Below, in pieces: positions 50,948 to 60,696 of a stretch of 64,000 nt of DNA. Position numbers and translations under genes: made by a program. The stretch lies in NCBI RefSeq assembly GCF_004005855.1, contig NZ_SACL01000001.1:124001-188000 (forward strand), in the 5' to 3' direction. Origin of the DNA: Rhodovarius crocodyli. Its GTDB lineage: Bacteria > Pseudomonadota > Alphaproteobacteria > Acetobacterales > Acetobacteraceae. Position 1 is the first letter of the stretch, and the number at the start of each line of letters is the position of its first letter. The notes below the pieces were generated by a model. That model saw nothing but the letters and a program-made list of their open reading frames with translations. It was not told where the DNA came from and did not search any database.

Positions 50948-51814
50948 ATGGAATCGCATGAGAGGCGGCAGGGCCATGACACGGCGGCCGAGACCTTCCG
51001 GCGCCTCTGCGCGGAGCGCGGCATCGCGCATGATCCGCGGCTGTTCTGGTACCACTGCGTCGACCTGGGCGAGGGGCTCGTCACGCCCGGCAGCTTCGAC
51101 TACCGGCAGCTGATCCAGCATTACGCCCTGCCCGCCGACATGGGCGGGATGCGCGTGCTGGATATCGGCTCCGCCAGCGGCTTCTTCGCCTTCACCATGG
51201 AAAGGCTGGGCGCGGACGTCACCTCCATCGAGCTGCCCTCGATCATGGGCTGGGACCGCTTTCCCGGCGAAAGCCGCCAGGCGATCATCGACAAGATCAA
51301 GACCCAGCTAAAGTTCCATGCGCCGGCCGACTATGCGGCGGCGCTGGCCGATGCCTCCCCGGCGGAGCTGCATCACTGGCTGCTGGACGGCCCTTTCCGC
51401 TTCTGCCACCGCGTCATCGGCTCCCGCGTGAAGCGGCGATACACCACCATCTACGACACGCCGGAGCTGCTGGCCGAGGGCGGGCCCTTCGACCTGGTGA
51501 TGCTGGGCGACATCCTGCTGCACCTGATCGACCCGCTGCATGCGCTGGCCGCCGCCGCCCGGGTCTGCTCGGGCACGCTCGTCATCTCGCAGGACCTGTC
51601 GGAGGATGGGCCGCCCCGCATGGTCTTCACCGGCGGCGCCAGCACTGAGGAGGACCCGGGCGCCTGGTGGTCCCCCAACCTGGCCTGGTTCCAGCTGATG
51701 CTGCCCCGGCTGGGCTTCGAGCCGCCGGAGGTGAAGGGGGACTTCGTCGGCCATGTGAATCCGGGCGGGGAACCGTTCCACAAGACGGTCCTGCACGCCC
51801 GCAAACGCGGCTAG
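50948..51814 (+). CDS. SAM-dependent methyltransferase (CmoB/DUF1698-like)
   Basis: The 288-aa protein has the SAM motif RVLDIGSASGFFAFTMERLG near residue 68, acidic strand VTSIELP, and FDLVMLGDILLHLIDPLHAL near residue 180. The pattern resembles tRNA carboxymethyltransferase CmoB and related small-molecule enzymes. It is divergent from the CmcI-like gene across a 109-bp gap and convergent with the beta-lactamase, sharing stop-codon bases. Confidence 0.72.
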   Translation: MESHERRQGHDTAAETFRRLCAERGIAHDPRLFWYHCVDLGEGLVTPGSFDYRQLIQHYALPADMGGMRVLDIGSASGFFAFTMERLGADVTSIELPSIMGWDRFPGESRQAIIDKIKTQLKFHAPADYAAALADASPAELHHWLLDGPFRFCHRVIGSRVKRRYTTIYDTPELLAEGGPFDLVMLGDILLHLIDPLHALAAAARVCSGTLVISQDLSEDGPPRMVFTGGASTEEDPGAWWSPNLAWFQLMLPRLGFEPPEVKGDFVGHVNPGGEPFHKTVLHARKRG

Positions 51815-52617
51815 AGCGCGCCCAGGCGGGCCAGGATCCCCCGCGCCGCGGCCTCCCGGCGGGGCGCATGCAGGGCGATGCTGCCCGGGGTATCGGCGCT
51901 GGGCAGGTCCATGTTCAGGGCGAAGACCCAGCGCCGGCCGTCACGTTCCAGCCAGCCCACGAACCAGCCCAGATCCAGCGGCTGCCCGCCCGAGAACCAG
52001 CCCGTCTTGCCATGCAGCCGGAAGCCCGGCGCCTCCTCCAGCAGGGTGATGCGGCGCACGATCTGCTGCGTGCGGTCGGAGAGCGGCAGTTCCCCCGTCG
52101 CCAGCCGGCGCAGGAACTCCACCTGCTGCACCGCGCTGATCCGCAGCGAACCGTTGAGCCAGAAACGGTCCACGGCCGGGCCCAGCTGGCGGTTGCCGTA
52201 GCCGATGCGGTCGATCCATTCCTGCATCCGCGCCATGCCGATGCGCCGCGCCATGGCCTGATAGAACCAGACGGTGGAATGGCGCATGCCCATGGCCAGG
52301 TTCGTGTCCTGGTTCCAGGCCGGCATGCCGCGCCGCACGCCATCCCAGGGGAAGGTCTCCGTCTCGTCCCGCACGGCGCCGGTTTCCAGCCCGATCAAGG
52401 CATTGCAGACCTTGAAGGTGGAAGCGGGGGAGAAGGCGGTCTCGGCCCGCGCGCGGTCGAAGACGTGCAGCGTTCCCGACGCTTCCTCCAGCACCACGGC
52501 GCAGCCCGGGGCTTGATGCGATGCGAACTCGGCCGCCCATTCCGGGTGTTCCCGCACCCGGGTCTCGGCCAGGGCCACGCCCGGCAACACGGCCAGCAGC
52601 AGATGGCGTCTCAACAT
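51811..52617 (-). CDS. Class D (OXA-type) beta-lactamase
   Basis: The 268-aa secreted enzyme has a signal peptide (residues 1-17) and all class D motifs: S-T-F-K at residues 66-69 (the Ser is acylated and the Lys is normally carbamylated), HSTVWFYQ (S-x-V), IGYGN (Y-G-N), FWLNGSLRIS and HGKTGW (K-T-G). It should hydrolyse penicillin-type beta-lactams; carbapenem activity cannot be judged. The ATG at 52617 starts the signal. Its TAG stop overlaps that of the convergent methyltransferase gene within CTAG. No mobile element is adjacent, so it looks chromosomal. Confidence 0.9.
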   Translation of the reverse strand: MLRRHLLLAVLPGVALAETRVREHPEWAAEFASHQAPGCAVVLEEASGTLHVFDRARAETAFSPASTFKVCNALIGLETGAVRDETETFPWDGVRRGMPAWNQDTNLAMGMRHSTVWFYQAMARRIGMARMQEWIDRIGYGNRQLGPAVDRFWLNGSLRISAVQQVEFLRRLATGELPLSDRTQQIVRRITLLEEAPGFRLHGKTGWFSGGQPLDLGWFVGWLERDGRRWVFALNMDLPSADTPGSIALHAPRREAAARGILARLGAL

Positions 52618-52676
52618 GGCGGGTATCCTCCGGCGCGGCCTATACCCCCGCGCCAAGCGGCGCGATACTGTTGCCC

Positions 52677-53918
52677 ATGCAAACCAATCAGCGCATCGAC
52701 GGCAAGCGGTTGTGGGACAGCCTGATGGCCATGGCCCAGTTCGGCGCCACCCCCAAGGGCGGCGTGCGCCGCCTGACGCTCACGGACATCGACCGCCAGG
52801 GGCGCGACCAGTTCCGCGCCTGGTGCGAGGCGCTGGGCCTGACGGTGCGGGTGGACGCCATCGGCAACATGTTCGCCCGGCGTGAGGGCCGCGACCCCGC
52901 CCGCCTGCCGGTCCTGATGGGCTCCCACCTCGACAGCCAGCCCTCGGGCGGCAAGTTCGACGGCGCGCTGGGCGTGATCGCGGGGCTGGAGGTGATGCGC
53001 AGCCTCAACGATCTCAACATCGTGACCGAGGCGCCGATCGAACTGGTCAACTGGACCGATGAGGAAGGCAGCCGCTTCGGCCGGTCGCTGATGGGCAGCG
53101 GCACCTGGGCCGGCATCTATCCCATCGAGATGACCTATGGCCTGCAGGACCCCGAGGGCGTGCGCGTCGAGGACGCGCTGGATGCCATCGGCTATCGCGG
53201 CGAACACCCGGCGGCCCCCTTCCCGGCCGATGCCTATTTCGAGCTGCACATCGAACAGGGCCCGATCCTGGAGCAGGAATCGAAGCAGATTGGCATCGTC
53301 ACCGGCGCCCAGGCGATGATCTGGTACGACGCGCGCATCGTGGGCCAGGACGCGCATGCCGGCACCACCCCGCCCTCCGCGCGCAAGGATGCGCTGGTGG
53401 CCGCAGCGCGTGTGATCGGGCTGGTGGACCGCCTGATGCGCGACCGCGGCGAGGATGGGCGCGGCACCGTGGGCTACATGCAGGTGCTGCCCAACAGCCG
53501 CAACGTGGTGCCCGGCGAGGTGAAGTTCAGCGTCGAGTTCCGCCACCCCGCCGACGCCCAGATCCATGGGCTGGGCGACAGCTTCCCGGCCGAGGCCCAG
53601 GCGCTGATGGCCGGCACCGGCTGCACGCTGGAACTGACCGAACTGTTCCGCCTGCCGGCCCAGCCCTTCGATGCCTCATGCGTCGACCTGGTGCGCCAGG
53701 CGGCTTCGCGCCTCGGCTTTCCCGCGCGCGAAATCGTGAGCGGCGCGGGCCATGACGCCTGCTACGTCGCCCGCCATGTGCCGACGGCCATGATCTTCAC
53801 GCCCTGCAAGGACGGGCTTTCCCACAATGAGGAGGAAAGCATCGAGCCGCATGAGGCCGAGTCGGGCTGCCAGGTGCTGTTCGAGGCGGTGGTGGCGCGC
53901 GCCAACCGGTCGCTTTAG
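52677..53918 (+). CDS. N-carbamoyl-L-amino acid hydrolase / allantoate amidohydrolase family (M20)
   Basis: The 413-aa zinc amidohydrolase has GSHLDSQPSGGKFDGALGV (His and Asp ligands, near residue 82), NWTDEEGSRFGRSLMGSG (catalytic Glu pair), ELHIEQGPILE (His) and KDGLSHNEEESI (last His, near residue 380). These enzymes free amino acids from N-carbamoyl compounds, the step after hydantoin opening, or act on allantoate. It stands alone with a 59-bp gap to the divergent beta-lactamase. Confidence 0.87.
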   Translation: MQTNQRIDGKRLWDSLMAMAQFGATPKGGVRRLTLTDIDRQGRDQFRAWCEALGLTVRVDAIGNMFARREGRDPARLPVLMGSHLDSQPSGGKFDGALGVIAGLEVMRSLNDLNIVTEAPIELVNWTDEEGSRFGRSLMGSGTWAGIYPIEMTYGLQDPEGVRVEDALDAIGYRGEHPAAPFPADAYFELHIEQGPILEQESKQIGIVTGAQAMIWYDARIVGQDAHAGTTPPSARKDALVAAARVIGLVDRLMRDRGEDGRGTVGYMQVLPNSRNVVPGEVKFSVEFRHPADAQIHGLGDSFPAEAQALMAGTGCTLELTELFRLPAQPFDASCVDLVRQAASRLGFPAREIVSGAGHDACYVARHVPTAMIFTPCKDGLSHNEEESIEPHEAESGCQVLFEAVVARANRSL

Positions 53919-54008
53919 GGCCGGTTAACGCGCTGTCACCCGCCCCCCGGTTGGGTTCTGTGACCGAACGGTCTATGTTCGTCGTCTTGCACTGAGTGGG
54001 GCGCGGGA

Positions 54009-54254
54009 ATGCCGGCAGAGAACGCCGTGGAAAGGCCAGTGGACAGGCTGAGTTTCGAGGAGGCCCTGGCCGAGCTCGAAACCATTGTCCGTGGGCTGGA
54101 ATCCGGCAAGGGCGACCTGGCGCGCGCGATCGCTGATTACGAGCGTGGCGCGCTGCTTCGCCGCCATTGCGAGTCCCGGCTGGCCGAGGCGGAAGCCAAG
54201 GTGCAGGCGATTGTCGAGGGGCCGAACGGCCCGTCTCTCAGGAATGTGGATTAG
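54009..54254 (+). CDS. xseB: Exodeoxyribonuclease VII small subunit
   Basis: The 81-aa coiled-coil protein has LSFEEALAELETIVRGLESG and LARAIADYERGALLRRHCES, the XseB signature. It binds the large subunit XseA, encoded elsewhere, to degrade single-stranded DNA. It leads the xseB-ispA-dxs-tlyA cluster, a conserved order in many proteobacteria, and is 6 nt from ispA. Confidence 0.95.
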   Translation: MPAENAVERPVDRLSFEEALAELETIVRGLESGKGDLARAIADYERGALLRRHCESRLAEAEAKVQAIVEGPNGPSLRNVD

Positions 54255-54260
54255 GCTGCG

Positions 54261-55175
54261 ATGAGCATCACGATGACGGATGGCGCCACCCTGACGGCAG
54301 CTCTCTCCGCCTCGGCCGCCGAGCTGGAACAGGCTTTGGACCAGCTTCTGCCGCCCAATGAGGGCGCGGAGGCCCGGCTGTTCGACTCCATGCGCTATTC
54401 CGCCATGGGCGGCGGGAAGCGCATGCGCGCCTTCCTGGTGCTGGAGGGCGCGAAGCAGTTCGGCGTCTCCCGCACCTCCGCGCTGCGGGTGGCGGCCGCC
54501 ATCGAGATGATCCACGCCTATTCGCTGGTGCATGACGATCTGCCCGCGATGGACAACGACGATCTGCGCCGCGGCAAGCCCACCAACCACAAGGCCTTCG
54601 ACGAGGCGACCGCCATCCTGGCCGGTGACGCCCTGCAATGCCACGCCTTCACCGTGCTGGCCGAGGAGGAGACCCACCCCGACCCGGCGGTGCGGATCGA
54701 GCTGGTGCGCGCGATTTCCCGCGCGGCGGGCCCGCGCGGCATGTGCGGCGGCCAGATGCTGGACATGATGGCCGAGCAGGCCACCGCCCCGCTGGACGAG
54801 GCCGCGATCGGCCGGCTGCAGTTGCTCAAGACCGGCAAGCTGATCGAGGTCTCGGCCGAGGCCGGCGCCATCCTGGGCAAGGCCGCGCCGCAGCAGCGCG
54901 CGGCCCTGTGCAATTACGGCCGCGATGTCGGCGCCGCCTTCCAGATCGCGGACGACGTGCTGGACGCCACCGTCTCCGCCGAGGAAGCGGGCAAGGCGAC
55001 CGGCAAGGATGCGGGCGCCGGCAAGGCCACGCTGGTGGGGCTGCTGGGGCTGGAACGCGCCCGGCTGCAATCCGAGCGGCTGGTCGCCCAGGCCAAATCG
55101 CACCTTGAAGGCTTCGGAGAGCGCGCCGACCTGTTGCGTGCCCTTGCCGACTACACGATTGCGCGGAGAAGCTGA
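54261..55175 (+). CDS. ispA: Farnesyl diphosphate synthase / short-chain polyprenyl synthetase
   Basis: The 304-aa prenyltransferase joins isopentenyl diphosphate units to make farnesyl diphosphate. It has [19 protein letters not shown], the first Asp-rich motif [26 protein letters not shown] and the second motif [13 protein letters not shown] 54261 is followed by another at 54273. The gene is 2 nt from dxs, which feeds the same pathway. Confidence 0.94.
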   Translation: MSITMTDGATLTAALSASAAELEQALDQLLPPNEGAEARLFDSMRYSAMGGGKRMRAFLVLEGAKQFGVSRTSALRVAAAIEMIHAYSLVHDDLPAMDNDDLRRGKPTNHKAFDEATAILAGDALQCHAFTVLAEEETHPDPAVRIELVRAISRAAGPRGMCGGQMLDMMAEQATAPLDEAAIGRLQLLKTGKLIEVSAEAGAILGKAAPQQRAALCNYGRDVGAAFQIADDVLDATVSAEEAGKATGKDAGAGKATLVGLLGLERARLQSERLVAQAKSHLEGFGERADLLRALADYTIARRS

Positions 55176-55177
55176 GT

Positions 55178-57094
55178 ATGGACCGCCCCGAAACCCCCAC
55201 GCTGGACCGGGTCAAGGTGCCGGCGGACATGCGGAACTTCTCCAACGAGCAGCTCCGCAACCTGGCCGACGAACTGCGCGCCGAGACGATTTCCACCGTA
55301 TCGACCACGGGCGGCCATCTGGGCAGCTCGCTGGGCGTGGTGGAGCTGACGGTGGCCATCCATGCGGTGTTCGACACCCCCAATGACCGCCTGATCTGGG
55401 ATGTCGGCCACCAGTGCTATCCGCACAAGATCCTGACCGGCCGGCGTGACCGCATCCGCACCCTGCGCCAGGGCGGGGGCCTCTCGGGCTTCACCAAGCG
55501 CAGCGAGAGCGAATACGACCCGTTCGGCGCCGCGCATTCCTCGACCTCCATCTCCGCCGGCCTGGGCATGGCGGTGGCGAGCGACCTGAAGGGCGACGAC
55601 CGGCATGTGATCGCGGTCATCGGCGACGGCTCCATGTCCGCCGGCATGGCCTATGAGGCGATGAACAACGCGGGCGCGCTGCGCTCCAAGCTGATCGTCA
55701 TCCTCAACGACAACGACATGTCGATCGCGCCGCCCGTGGGCGCGATGAGCGCCTATCTGAGCCGCACCATCTCCTCCCGGCCGTTCCTGTCGGTCAGGGA
55801 ATTCATGGCCAAGATGGCCAAGAACTTCCCCGCCCCGCTGGAGCGCGCAGCGCGCCGCGCCGACGAATACGCGCGCGGCCTGCTGACCGGCGGCACGCTG
55901 TTCGAGGAAATGGGCTTCTACTATGTGGGCCCGGTCGATGGTCACAACCTGGACCATCTGCTGCCCGTGCTGCGCAACCTTCGGGATTCCCAGCACCCCG
56001 GCCCCTTCCTGCTGCATGCCGTCACCACCAAGGGCAAGGGCTATGCCCCGGCCGAGGCGGCCGGCGACAAGTATCATGGCGTGCAGAAGTTCGACGTCGC
56101 GACCGGCGTGCAGCAGAAGGCCCCCCCGGGCCCGCCGCAATACACCAAGGTGTTTGCCCAGGCGCTGATCGCGGAAGCGGAACACGACGACCGCATCGTG
56201 GCGATCAACGCCGCCATGCCCTCGGGCACGGGCCTCGATGCCTTCGCCAAGAAGTTCCCTGACCGCTGCTTCGACGTGGGCATCGCGGAACAGCACGCCG
56301 TCACCTTCGCCGCCGGCATGGCGACGGAGGGGATGAAGCCGTTCTGCGCGATCTATTCCACCTTCCTGCAGCGCGGTTATGACCAGGTGGTGCATGACGT
56401 GGCGCTGCAGGGCCTGCCGGTGCGCTTCGGCATGGACCGCGCCGGGCTGGTGGGCGCGGACGGCGCCACCCATGCCGGTTCCTTCGACATCGCCTTCCTG
56501 GGCTGCCTGCCGAATTTCGTGCTGATGGCGGCCTCCGACGAGGCGGAGCTCGCGCATATGGTCGCCACCATGGCCGCCTATGACGAGGGCCCGACCGGCG
56601 TGCGCTATCCGCGCGGCGAGGGCTTCGGCCTGGTGCCGGTGCCGACGCGTGGCGAGGTGCTGGAGATCGGCCGTGGCCGCATCATCCGCGAGGGCACCAA
56701 GATCGCCATCCTCAGCTATGGCACGCGCCTGCAGGAATGCCTGAAGGCCGCCGACGAGCTGGGTAATTTCGGCCTGTCCACCACCGTGGCCGATGCCCGC
56801 TTCGCCAAGCCGCTGGACACCCAGCTGATCGAGCGCCTGGCGCGCGAGCATGAGGTGCTGATCACCATCGAGGAAGGCAGCGTGAACGGCTTCGGCGGGC
56901 TGGTGATGCACCACCTGGCGACGCATGGCCTGCTGGACCGTGGCCTGAAGCTGCGCCCGATGGTGCTGCCCGATATCTACATCGACCACGACAACCCCAA
57001 GAAGCAGTACGACGTGGCGCGGCTGAACAGCCCGCATATCGTCGAGACCGCGCTGGCGGCTCTTGGTCAGGAAGCACTGAAGGCCCGTGCCTAA
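55178..57094 (+). CDS. dxs: 1-deoxy-D-xylulose-5-phosphate synthase
   Basis: The 638-aa TPP enzyme condenses pyruvate and glyceraldehyde 3-phosphate, the first step of the MEP isoprenoid pathway. Visible sites are [33 protein letters not shown], the TPP motif [18 protein letters not shown] with [15 protein letters not shown], the [17 protein letters not shown] segment and [12 protein letters not shown]. The length is standard. Its end overlaps tlyA by 8 nt. Confidence 0.96.
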   Translation: MDRPETPTLDRVKVPADMRNFSNEQLRNLADELRAETISTVSTTGGHLGSSLGVVELTVAIHAVFDTPNDRLIWDVGHQCYPHKILTGRRDRIRTLRQGGGLSGFTKRSESEYDPFGAAHSSTSISAGLGMAVASDLKGDDRHVIAVIGDGSMSAGMAYEAMNNAGALRSKLIVILNDNDMSIAPPVGAMSAYLSRTISSRPFLSVREFMAKMAKNFPAPLERAARRADEYARGLLTGGTLFEEMGFYYVGPVDGHNLDHLLPVLRNLRDSQHPGPFLLHAVTTKGKGYAPAEAAGDKYHGVQKFDVATGVQQKAPPGPPQYTKVFAQALIAEAEHDDRIVAINAAMPSGTGLDAFAKKFPDRCFDVGIAEQHAVTFAAGMATEGMKPFCAIYSTFLQRGYDQVVHDVALQGLPVRFGMDRAGLVGADGATHAGSFDIAFLGCLPNFVLMAASDEAELAHMVATMAAYDEGPTGVRYPRGEGFGLVPVPTRGEVLEIGRGRIIREGTKIAILSYGTRLQECLKAADELGNFGLSTTVADARFAKPLDTQLIERLAREHEVLITIEEGSVNGFGGLVMHHLATHGLLDRGLKLRPMVLPDIYIDHDNPKKQYDVARLNSPHIVETALAALGQEALKARA

Positions 57095-57821
57095 GATCCG
57101 CGTCGACCAGCTCCTGGTCGACCGGGGGCTGGCCGAAAGCCGCACCCGCGCCCAGTCGCTGATCATGGCGGGGGTGGTGCTGTCCAACGGCAAGCGCATC
57201 GACAAGCCCGGCACCTCGGTGCCGGACGATACCCCGCTGGAGCTGAAGGGCCAGGACCACCCCTGGGTGTCGCGCGGGGGGCTCAAGCTCTCCCATGCCA
57301 TCGAGCATTTCGGCTTCGACCCCAGCGGGCGCGTGTGCCTGGATGTGGGGGCCTCCACCGGCGGCTTCACCGATGTGCTGCTGCATCACGGGGCGGCCCG
57401 CGTCTACGCCGTCGATGTGGGGCACGGCCAGCTGGCCTGGAAGCTGCGCAACGACCCGCGCGTGGTGGTGAAGGAAAAGCTCAACGCCCGCCACATCACG
57501 GCCGAGGACGTGCCCGAGCCCGTCCAGGCCCTGGTCTGCGACGCCAGCTTCATCGGGCTGCGCACCGTGATCCAGGCGCCGGTGGCGCTGTGTGCGCCGG
57601 GCTGCTGGGCCGCGGTGCTGATCAAGCCGCAATTCGAAGTGGGGCCCCAGATCGCCAAGGGCGGCGTGGTGCGGGACCCGGCCGTGCATGAGCAGGTGTG
57701 CCGGGAGATGGCGGAATGGTGGGCCACGCTGCCAGGGTGGAAGGTGCTGGGGGTTGAGGCCAGTCCGATCACCGGGCCCGAAGGCAACCGGGAGTTTCTG
57801 CTGGGCGCCGTGAAAGAATAG
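57087..57821 (+). CDS. tlyA: TlyA family rRNA 2'-O-methyltransferase / hemolysin-like protein
   Basis: The 244-aa protein has an N-terminal S4 RNA-binding domain (about residues 3-65; [20 protein letters not shown]) and an FtsJ-type methyltransferase domain with [20 protein letters not shown] and [20 protein letters not shown]. In actinobacteria TlyA methylates rRNA; in proteobacteria the role is less clear. The GTG start lies inside dxs. Confidence 0.9.
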   Translation: MPKIRVDQLLVDRGLAESRTRAQSLIMAGVVLSNGKRIDKPGTSVPDDTPLELKGQDHPWVSRGGLKLSHAIEHFGFDPSGRVCLDVGASTGGFTDVLLHHGAARVYAVDVGHGQLAWKLRNDPRVVVKEKLNARHITAEDVPEPVQALVCDASFIGLRTVIQAPVALCAPGCWAAVLIKPQFEVGPQIAKGGVVRDPAVHEQVCREMAEWWATLPGWKVLGVEASPITGPEGNREFLLGAVKE

Positions 57822-57824
57822 AAC

Positions 57825-57848
57825 CTTCTTTTTCTGTAGAAAAAGAAG
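57825..57848. terminator. AT-rich hairpin after tlyA
   Basis: Perfect 11-bp arms (CTTCTTTTTCT and its complement) with a 2-nt loop, starting 4 nt after the tlyA stop. It is rich in T on one arm and A on the other and stands out against the GC-rich flanks. It likely ends the isoprenoid operon transcript. Confidence 0.6.
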
Positions 57849-57880
57849 CAAAAAGACTTTTATCCGCCAAAGGTTTTTTG

Positions 57881-57902
57881 GTTCTTTTTTCCAAAAAAGA
57901 AC
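57881..57902. repeat. Second AT-rich hairpin, just before queG
   Basis: Perfect 10-bp arms (GTTCTTTTTT and its complement) around CC. It touches the GTG at 57903, so if queG starts there its ribosome site would be inside the stem. This favours the ATG at 57912, or else a structure-controlled start. Confidence 0.6.
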
Positions 57903-57911
57903 GTGAAATCA

Positions 57912-58946
57912 ATGCTCAAGCAGGCCATCACAGACCGCGCCCGCACCCTGGGCTTCGACGCCATCGGCTTCACCACCGCCACCCTGCCGCCCGAGGCGCG
58001 GGCGCGCCTGGACGCCTTCGTGGCCGAGGGCGCGCATGGCGCCATGGGCTGGATGGAAACCCGCATGGAGCAGCGCGCCCACCCCCAGGCCCTGTGGCCG
58101 GAGGCCGTGACGGTGATCTCCCTCGGTCTGAACTACGGGCCGGAGGAAGACCCGCTGGCCATCCTCGCGCATCGCCATCGCGGGGCCATCAGCGTCTATG
58201 CCCAGGGGCGCGACTACCACGACGTGGTGAAAAAGAAGCTGAAGGCGCTCGGGCAATGGATGGTCCATGCCTTCAAGGGCAGCGAACTGAAGGTATTCGT
58301 GGACACCGCCCCGGTGATGGAAAAGCCCCTGGCGGCCCAGGCGGGGCTGGGCTGGCAGGGCAAGCACACCAACCTTGTCAGCCGCACCCACGGTTCCTGG
58401 CTGTTCCTGGGCGAGATCTACACCACCCTTTCCATCGAACCCGACGCGCCAGAGGGCGAACATTGCGGCCGCTGCACCGCCTGCCTGACGGCCTGCCCGA
58501 CCAATGCCTTCCCGGCGCCGTTCCGGCTGGATGCGCGGCGCTGCATCTCCTACCTGACCATCGAGCAGGCAGGGCCGATCCCGCATGAGTTCCGGGCGGC
58601 GATGGGCAACCGTATCTACGGCTGCGACGATTGCCTGGCCGTCTGCCCGTGGAACAAATTCGCCGCCCGCGCGCGCGAAGCCGAACTCCATGCGCGGGAA
58701 ACCGCGGCCAACCCGCCATTGGCGGAGCTGGCCACGCTGGAGGACGCGAGCTTCCGCACCCGCTTCTCCGGCTCCCCCATCAAGCGCATCGGGGTGAACC
58801 GCTTCCTGCGCAACGTGATGATCGCGATAGGCAATAGCGGCGATCCCGCCTTGCGCGCCTCGGCCGAGGCGCATACCCAAGCCGAGGATCCCGTGCTGGC
58901 AGAGGCCGCGCGCTGGGCGGTGGAAAGGCTGAACGATGCGCGATGA
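57912..58946 (+). CDS. queG: Epoxyqueuosine reductase
   Basis: This 344-aa cobalamin and iron-sulfur enzyme performs the last step of queuosine synthesis in tRNA. It has [11 protein letters not shown] at the N terminus, [20 protein letters not shown] near residue 140, the two 4Fe-4S clusters [16 protein letters not shown] and [13 protein letters not shown], and INRFLRN-like [13 protein letters not shown] favour ATG 57912 over GTG 57903. It overlaps queC by 11 nt. Confidence 0.93.
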   Translation: MLKQAITDRARTLGFDAIGFTTATLPPEARARLDAFVAEGAHGAMGWMETRMEQRAHPQALWPEAVTVISLGLNYGPEEDPLAILAHRHRGAISVYAQGRDYHDVVKKKLKALGQWMVHAFKGSELKVFVDTAPVMEKPLAAQAGLGWQGKHTNLVSRTHGSWLFLGEIYTTLSIEPDAPEGEHCGRCTACLTACPTNAFPAPFRLDARRCISYLTIEQAGPIPHEFRAAMGNRIYGCDDCLAVCPWNKFAARAREAELHARETAANPPLAELATLEDASFRTRFSGSPIKRIGVNRFLRNVMIAIGNSGDPALRASAEAHTQAEDPVLAEAARWAVERLNDAR

Positions 58947-59625
58947 CGGTGCCCTGGTTCTCCTGTCCGGCGGGCAGGACAGCGCCACCTGCCTGGCCTG
59001 GGCGCTCGATCGCTTCAGCCATGTGGAAACCCTCGGCTTCGACTACGGCCAGCGCCACAAGGTGGAGCTGGAATGCCGCGACGCGCTGCGCGCCGGCATG
59101 GCGGGTCCGCGCCTCGGCCCCGACCACACCCTCTCCATCCCCACCTTCGCCGAAATCGGCGGCACCGCCCTGACCGAGCAGGTGGAGATCGCGATGCGCG
59201 AGGACGGGCTGCCCAACACCTTCGTGCCCGGGCGCAACATCGTGTTCCTGACCTTCGCGGCGGCACTCGCCACGCGGCGCGGCCTGAAGCACGTCGTGGC
59301 CGGCATGTGCGAGACGGATTACTCCGGCTATCCGGATTGCCGGGACGACACCATCAAGTCGCTGCAGGCCACGCTGAACCTCGGCATGGCCACCCGGCTG
59401 GTGCTGCACACGCCGCTGATGTGGCGCGACAAGAAGGAAACCTGGGATCTGGCCGAGGCGCTGGGCGGCGCCCCGCTGGTCGAGCTGATCCGCCGCGAGA
59501 GCCATTCCTGCTACAAGGGTGAGCGCGCGACCCTGCACCCCTGGGGCTTCGGCTGCGGCACCTGTCCGGCCTGTCACTTGCGTGCCCGTGGGTGGGAGGC
59601 TTATGCCGAGGCCCATGCGAACTGA
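58936..59625 (+). CDS. queC: 7-cyano-7-deazaguanine synthase
   Basis: The 229-aa enzyme makes preQ0, the queuosine precursor. It has the ATP-pyrophosphatase loop [46 protein letters not shown] and the C-terminal zinc site [14 protein letters not shown]. It overlaps queG upstream and the transporter gene downstream. The earlier steps (queD, queE) are not in the window. Confidence 0.95.
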   Translation: MRDDGALVLLSGGQDSATCLAWALDRFSHVETLGFDYGQRHKVELECRDALRAGMAGPRLGPDHTLSIPTFAEIGGTALTEQVEIAMREDGLPNTFVPGRNIVFLTFAAALATRRGLKHVVAGMCETDYSGYPDCRDDTIKSLQATLNLGMATRLVLHTPLMWRDKKETWDLAEALGGAPLVELIRRESHSCYKGERATLHPWGFGCGTCPACHLRARGWEAYAEAHAN

Positions 59626-60172
59626 TGTGTTGCGCCGCCGTGAGGGCGCGCTGTTCCTGCTGGGTTTTGCCCTCTGCATTCCCGCGGCCAACTGGCTGAT
59701 CGGCCATGTGGGCACCGTCTGCGTGCCGCAAGGCCCCTGCCTGGTGCCGGTGGCGCCCGGTGTCATGGCGCCGTCCGGCGTGCTGATGGTGGGCCTGGCA
59801 CTGGTACTGCGGGACATGGTGCAGCGGCGCCTGGGCCTGCCCTGGGCGGCGGTGGCGGTGGCGATCGGCGCGATGCTGTCGGCCTTCCTGGCTCCGCCCG
59901 CCCTGGTGCTGGCCTCCACCATCGCCTTCCTGCTGAGCGAGCTGGCGGACCTTGCGATCTACACGCCCCTGCAGAAGCGCGGACTGACGCGGGCCGTGGC
60001 CGTCAGCAGCCTGGTCGGGCTGGTGGTGGACAGCCTGCTGTTCCTCTACCTCGCCTTCGGGTCGCTGGCCTATCTGCCGGGCCAGGTGATCGGCAAGGCC
60101 TGGATGGTGGCGCTGGCCCTGCCGGTGGTGGCCTGGCTGCGCCGGCGTGACGAAAGGCTCGGGCTGGCATAA
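59615..60172 (+). CDS. VUT-family queuosine precursor transporter (YhhQ-like)
   Basis: The 185-aa protein has about five to six membrane helices and the family motifs [18 protein letters not shown] and [18 protein letters not shown]. In Escherichia coli YhhQ imports preQ0 and preQ1. Overlap with queC places it in the queuosine operon and supports the assignment. Start ATG 59615; 59603 is possible. Confidence 0.85.
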   Translation: MRTDVLRRREGALFLLGFALCIPAANWLIGHVGTVCVPQGPCLVPVAPGVMAPSGVLMVGLALVLRDMVQRRLGLPWAAVAVAIGAMLSAFLAPPALVLASTIAFLLSELADLAIYTPLQKRGLTRAVAVSSLVGLVVDSLLFLYLAFGSLAYLPGQVIGKAWMVALALPVVAWLRRRDERLGLA

Positions 60173-60201
60173 TCCTCGGGACAACCAAACAGGACGTCCC
60201 G

Positions 60202-60696
60202 ATGCCCGAAACCCGCAGCCACACCGTCAGCTGGGAAATCCGTGAGCCCGATCCGGATGCCGCGGGCCTCTCGGGGCTGGAGATCATGCGCCGGAACATC
60301 GCGCGTGACAGCCGCCACAACCCGATCGCGCAGCTGATGGGCATCCGCCTGATCAGCGCCGAGCCCGGCGTGGCGGTGCTGGAATCCTTCCCTGGCGAAC
60401 ACCACTACAACCCCCAGGGCGTGACCCATGGCGGCTACGCGGCCACCTTGCTCGACTCGGCACTCTGGAGCGCGGTGAACACCACCATCGAACCCGGCTT
60501 CACCCACACCACGCTGGAGCTGAAGGTCAGCTACGCGCGCCCCATCACGGTCGCCACCGGCCGGCTGCTGATCGAGGGGCGCGTGCTGTCGCGCGGCAAG
60601 CGCGTGGCGCTGACCGAGGCGAAGATCACCGACGAGGCCGGCAAGCTGTATGCCCACGGGACCTCGACGCTGCTCATCATACCGAAGGCTGCTTGA
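60202..60696 (+). CDS. PaaI-family hotdog thioesterase
   Basis: The 164-aa protein has an N-terminal 45-residue lead and a hotdog domain with HYNPQGVTHGGYAATLLDSA near residue 72 and HTTLELKVSYARPITVATG near residue 112. Members hydrolyse aromatic or acyl CoA thioesters. Its 3' end overlaps the convergent tryptophan dioxygenase gene by 20 nt. The substrate is unknown. Confidence 0.85.
   Translation: MPETRSHTVSWEIREPDPDAAGLSGLEIMRRNIARDSRHNPIAQLMGIRLISAEPGVAVLESFPGEHHYNPQGVTHGGYAATLLDSALWSAVNTTIEPGFTHTTLELKVSYARPITVATGRLLIEGRVLSRGKRVALTEAKITDEAGKLYAHGTSTLLIIPKAA

Noticed and set aside
55151-57370. A 739-codon leftward open frame opposite dxs and tlyA
   Set aside because: The composition is Ala/Arg/His/Gln-rich with no domain, and dxs and tlyA on the other strand are unmistakable.
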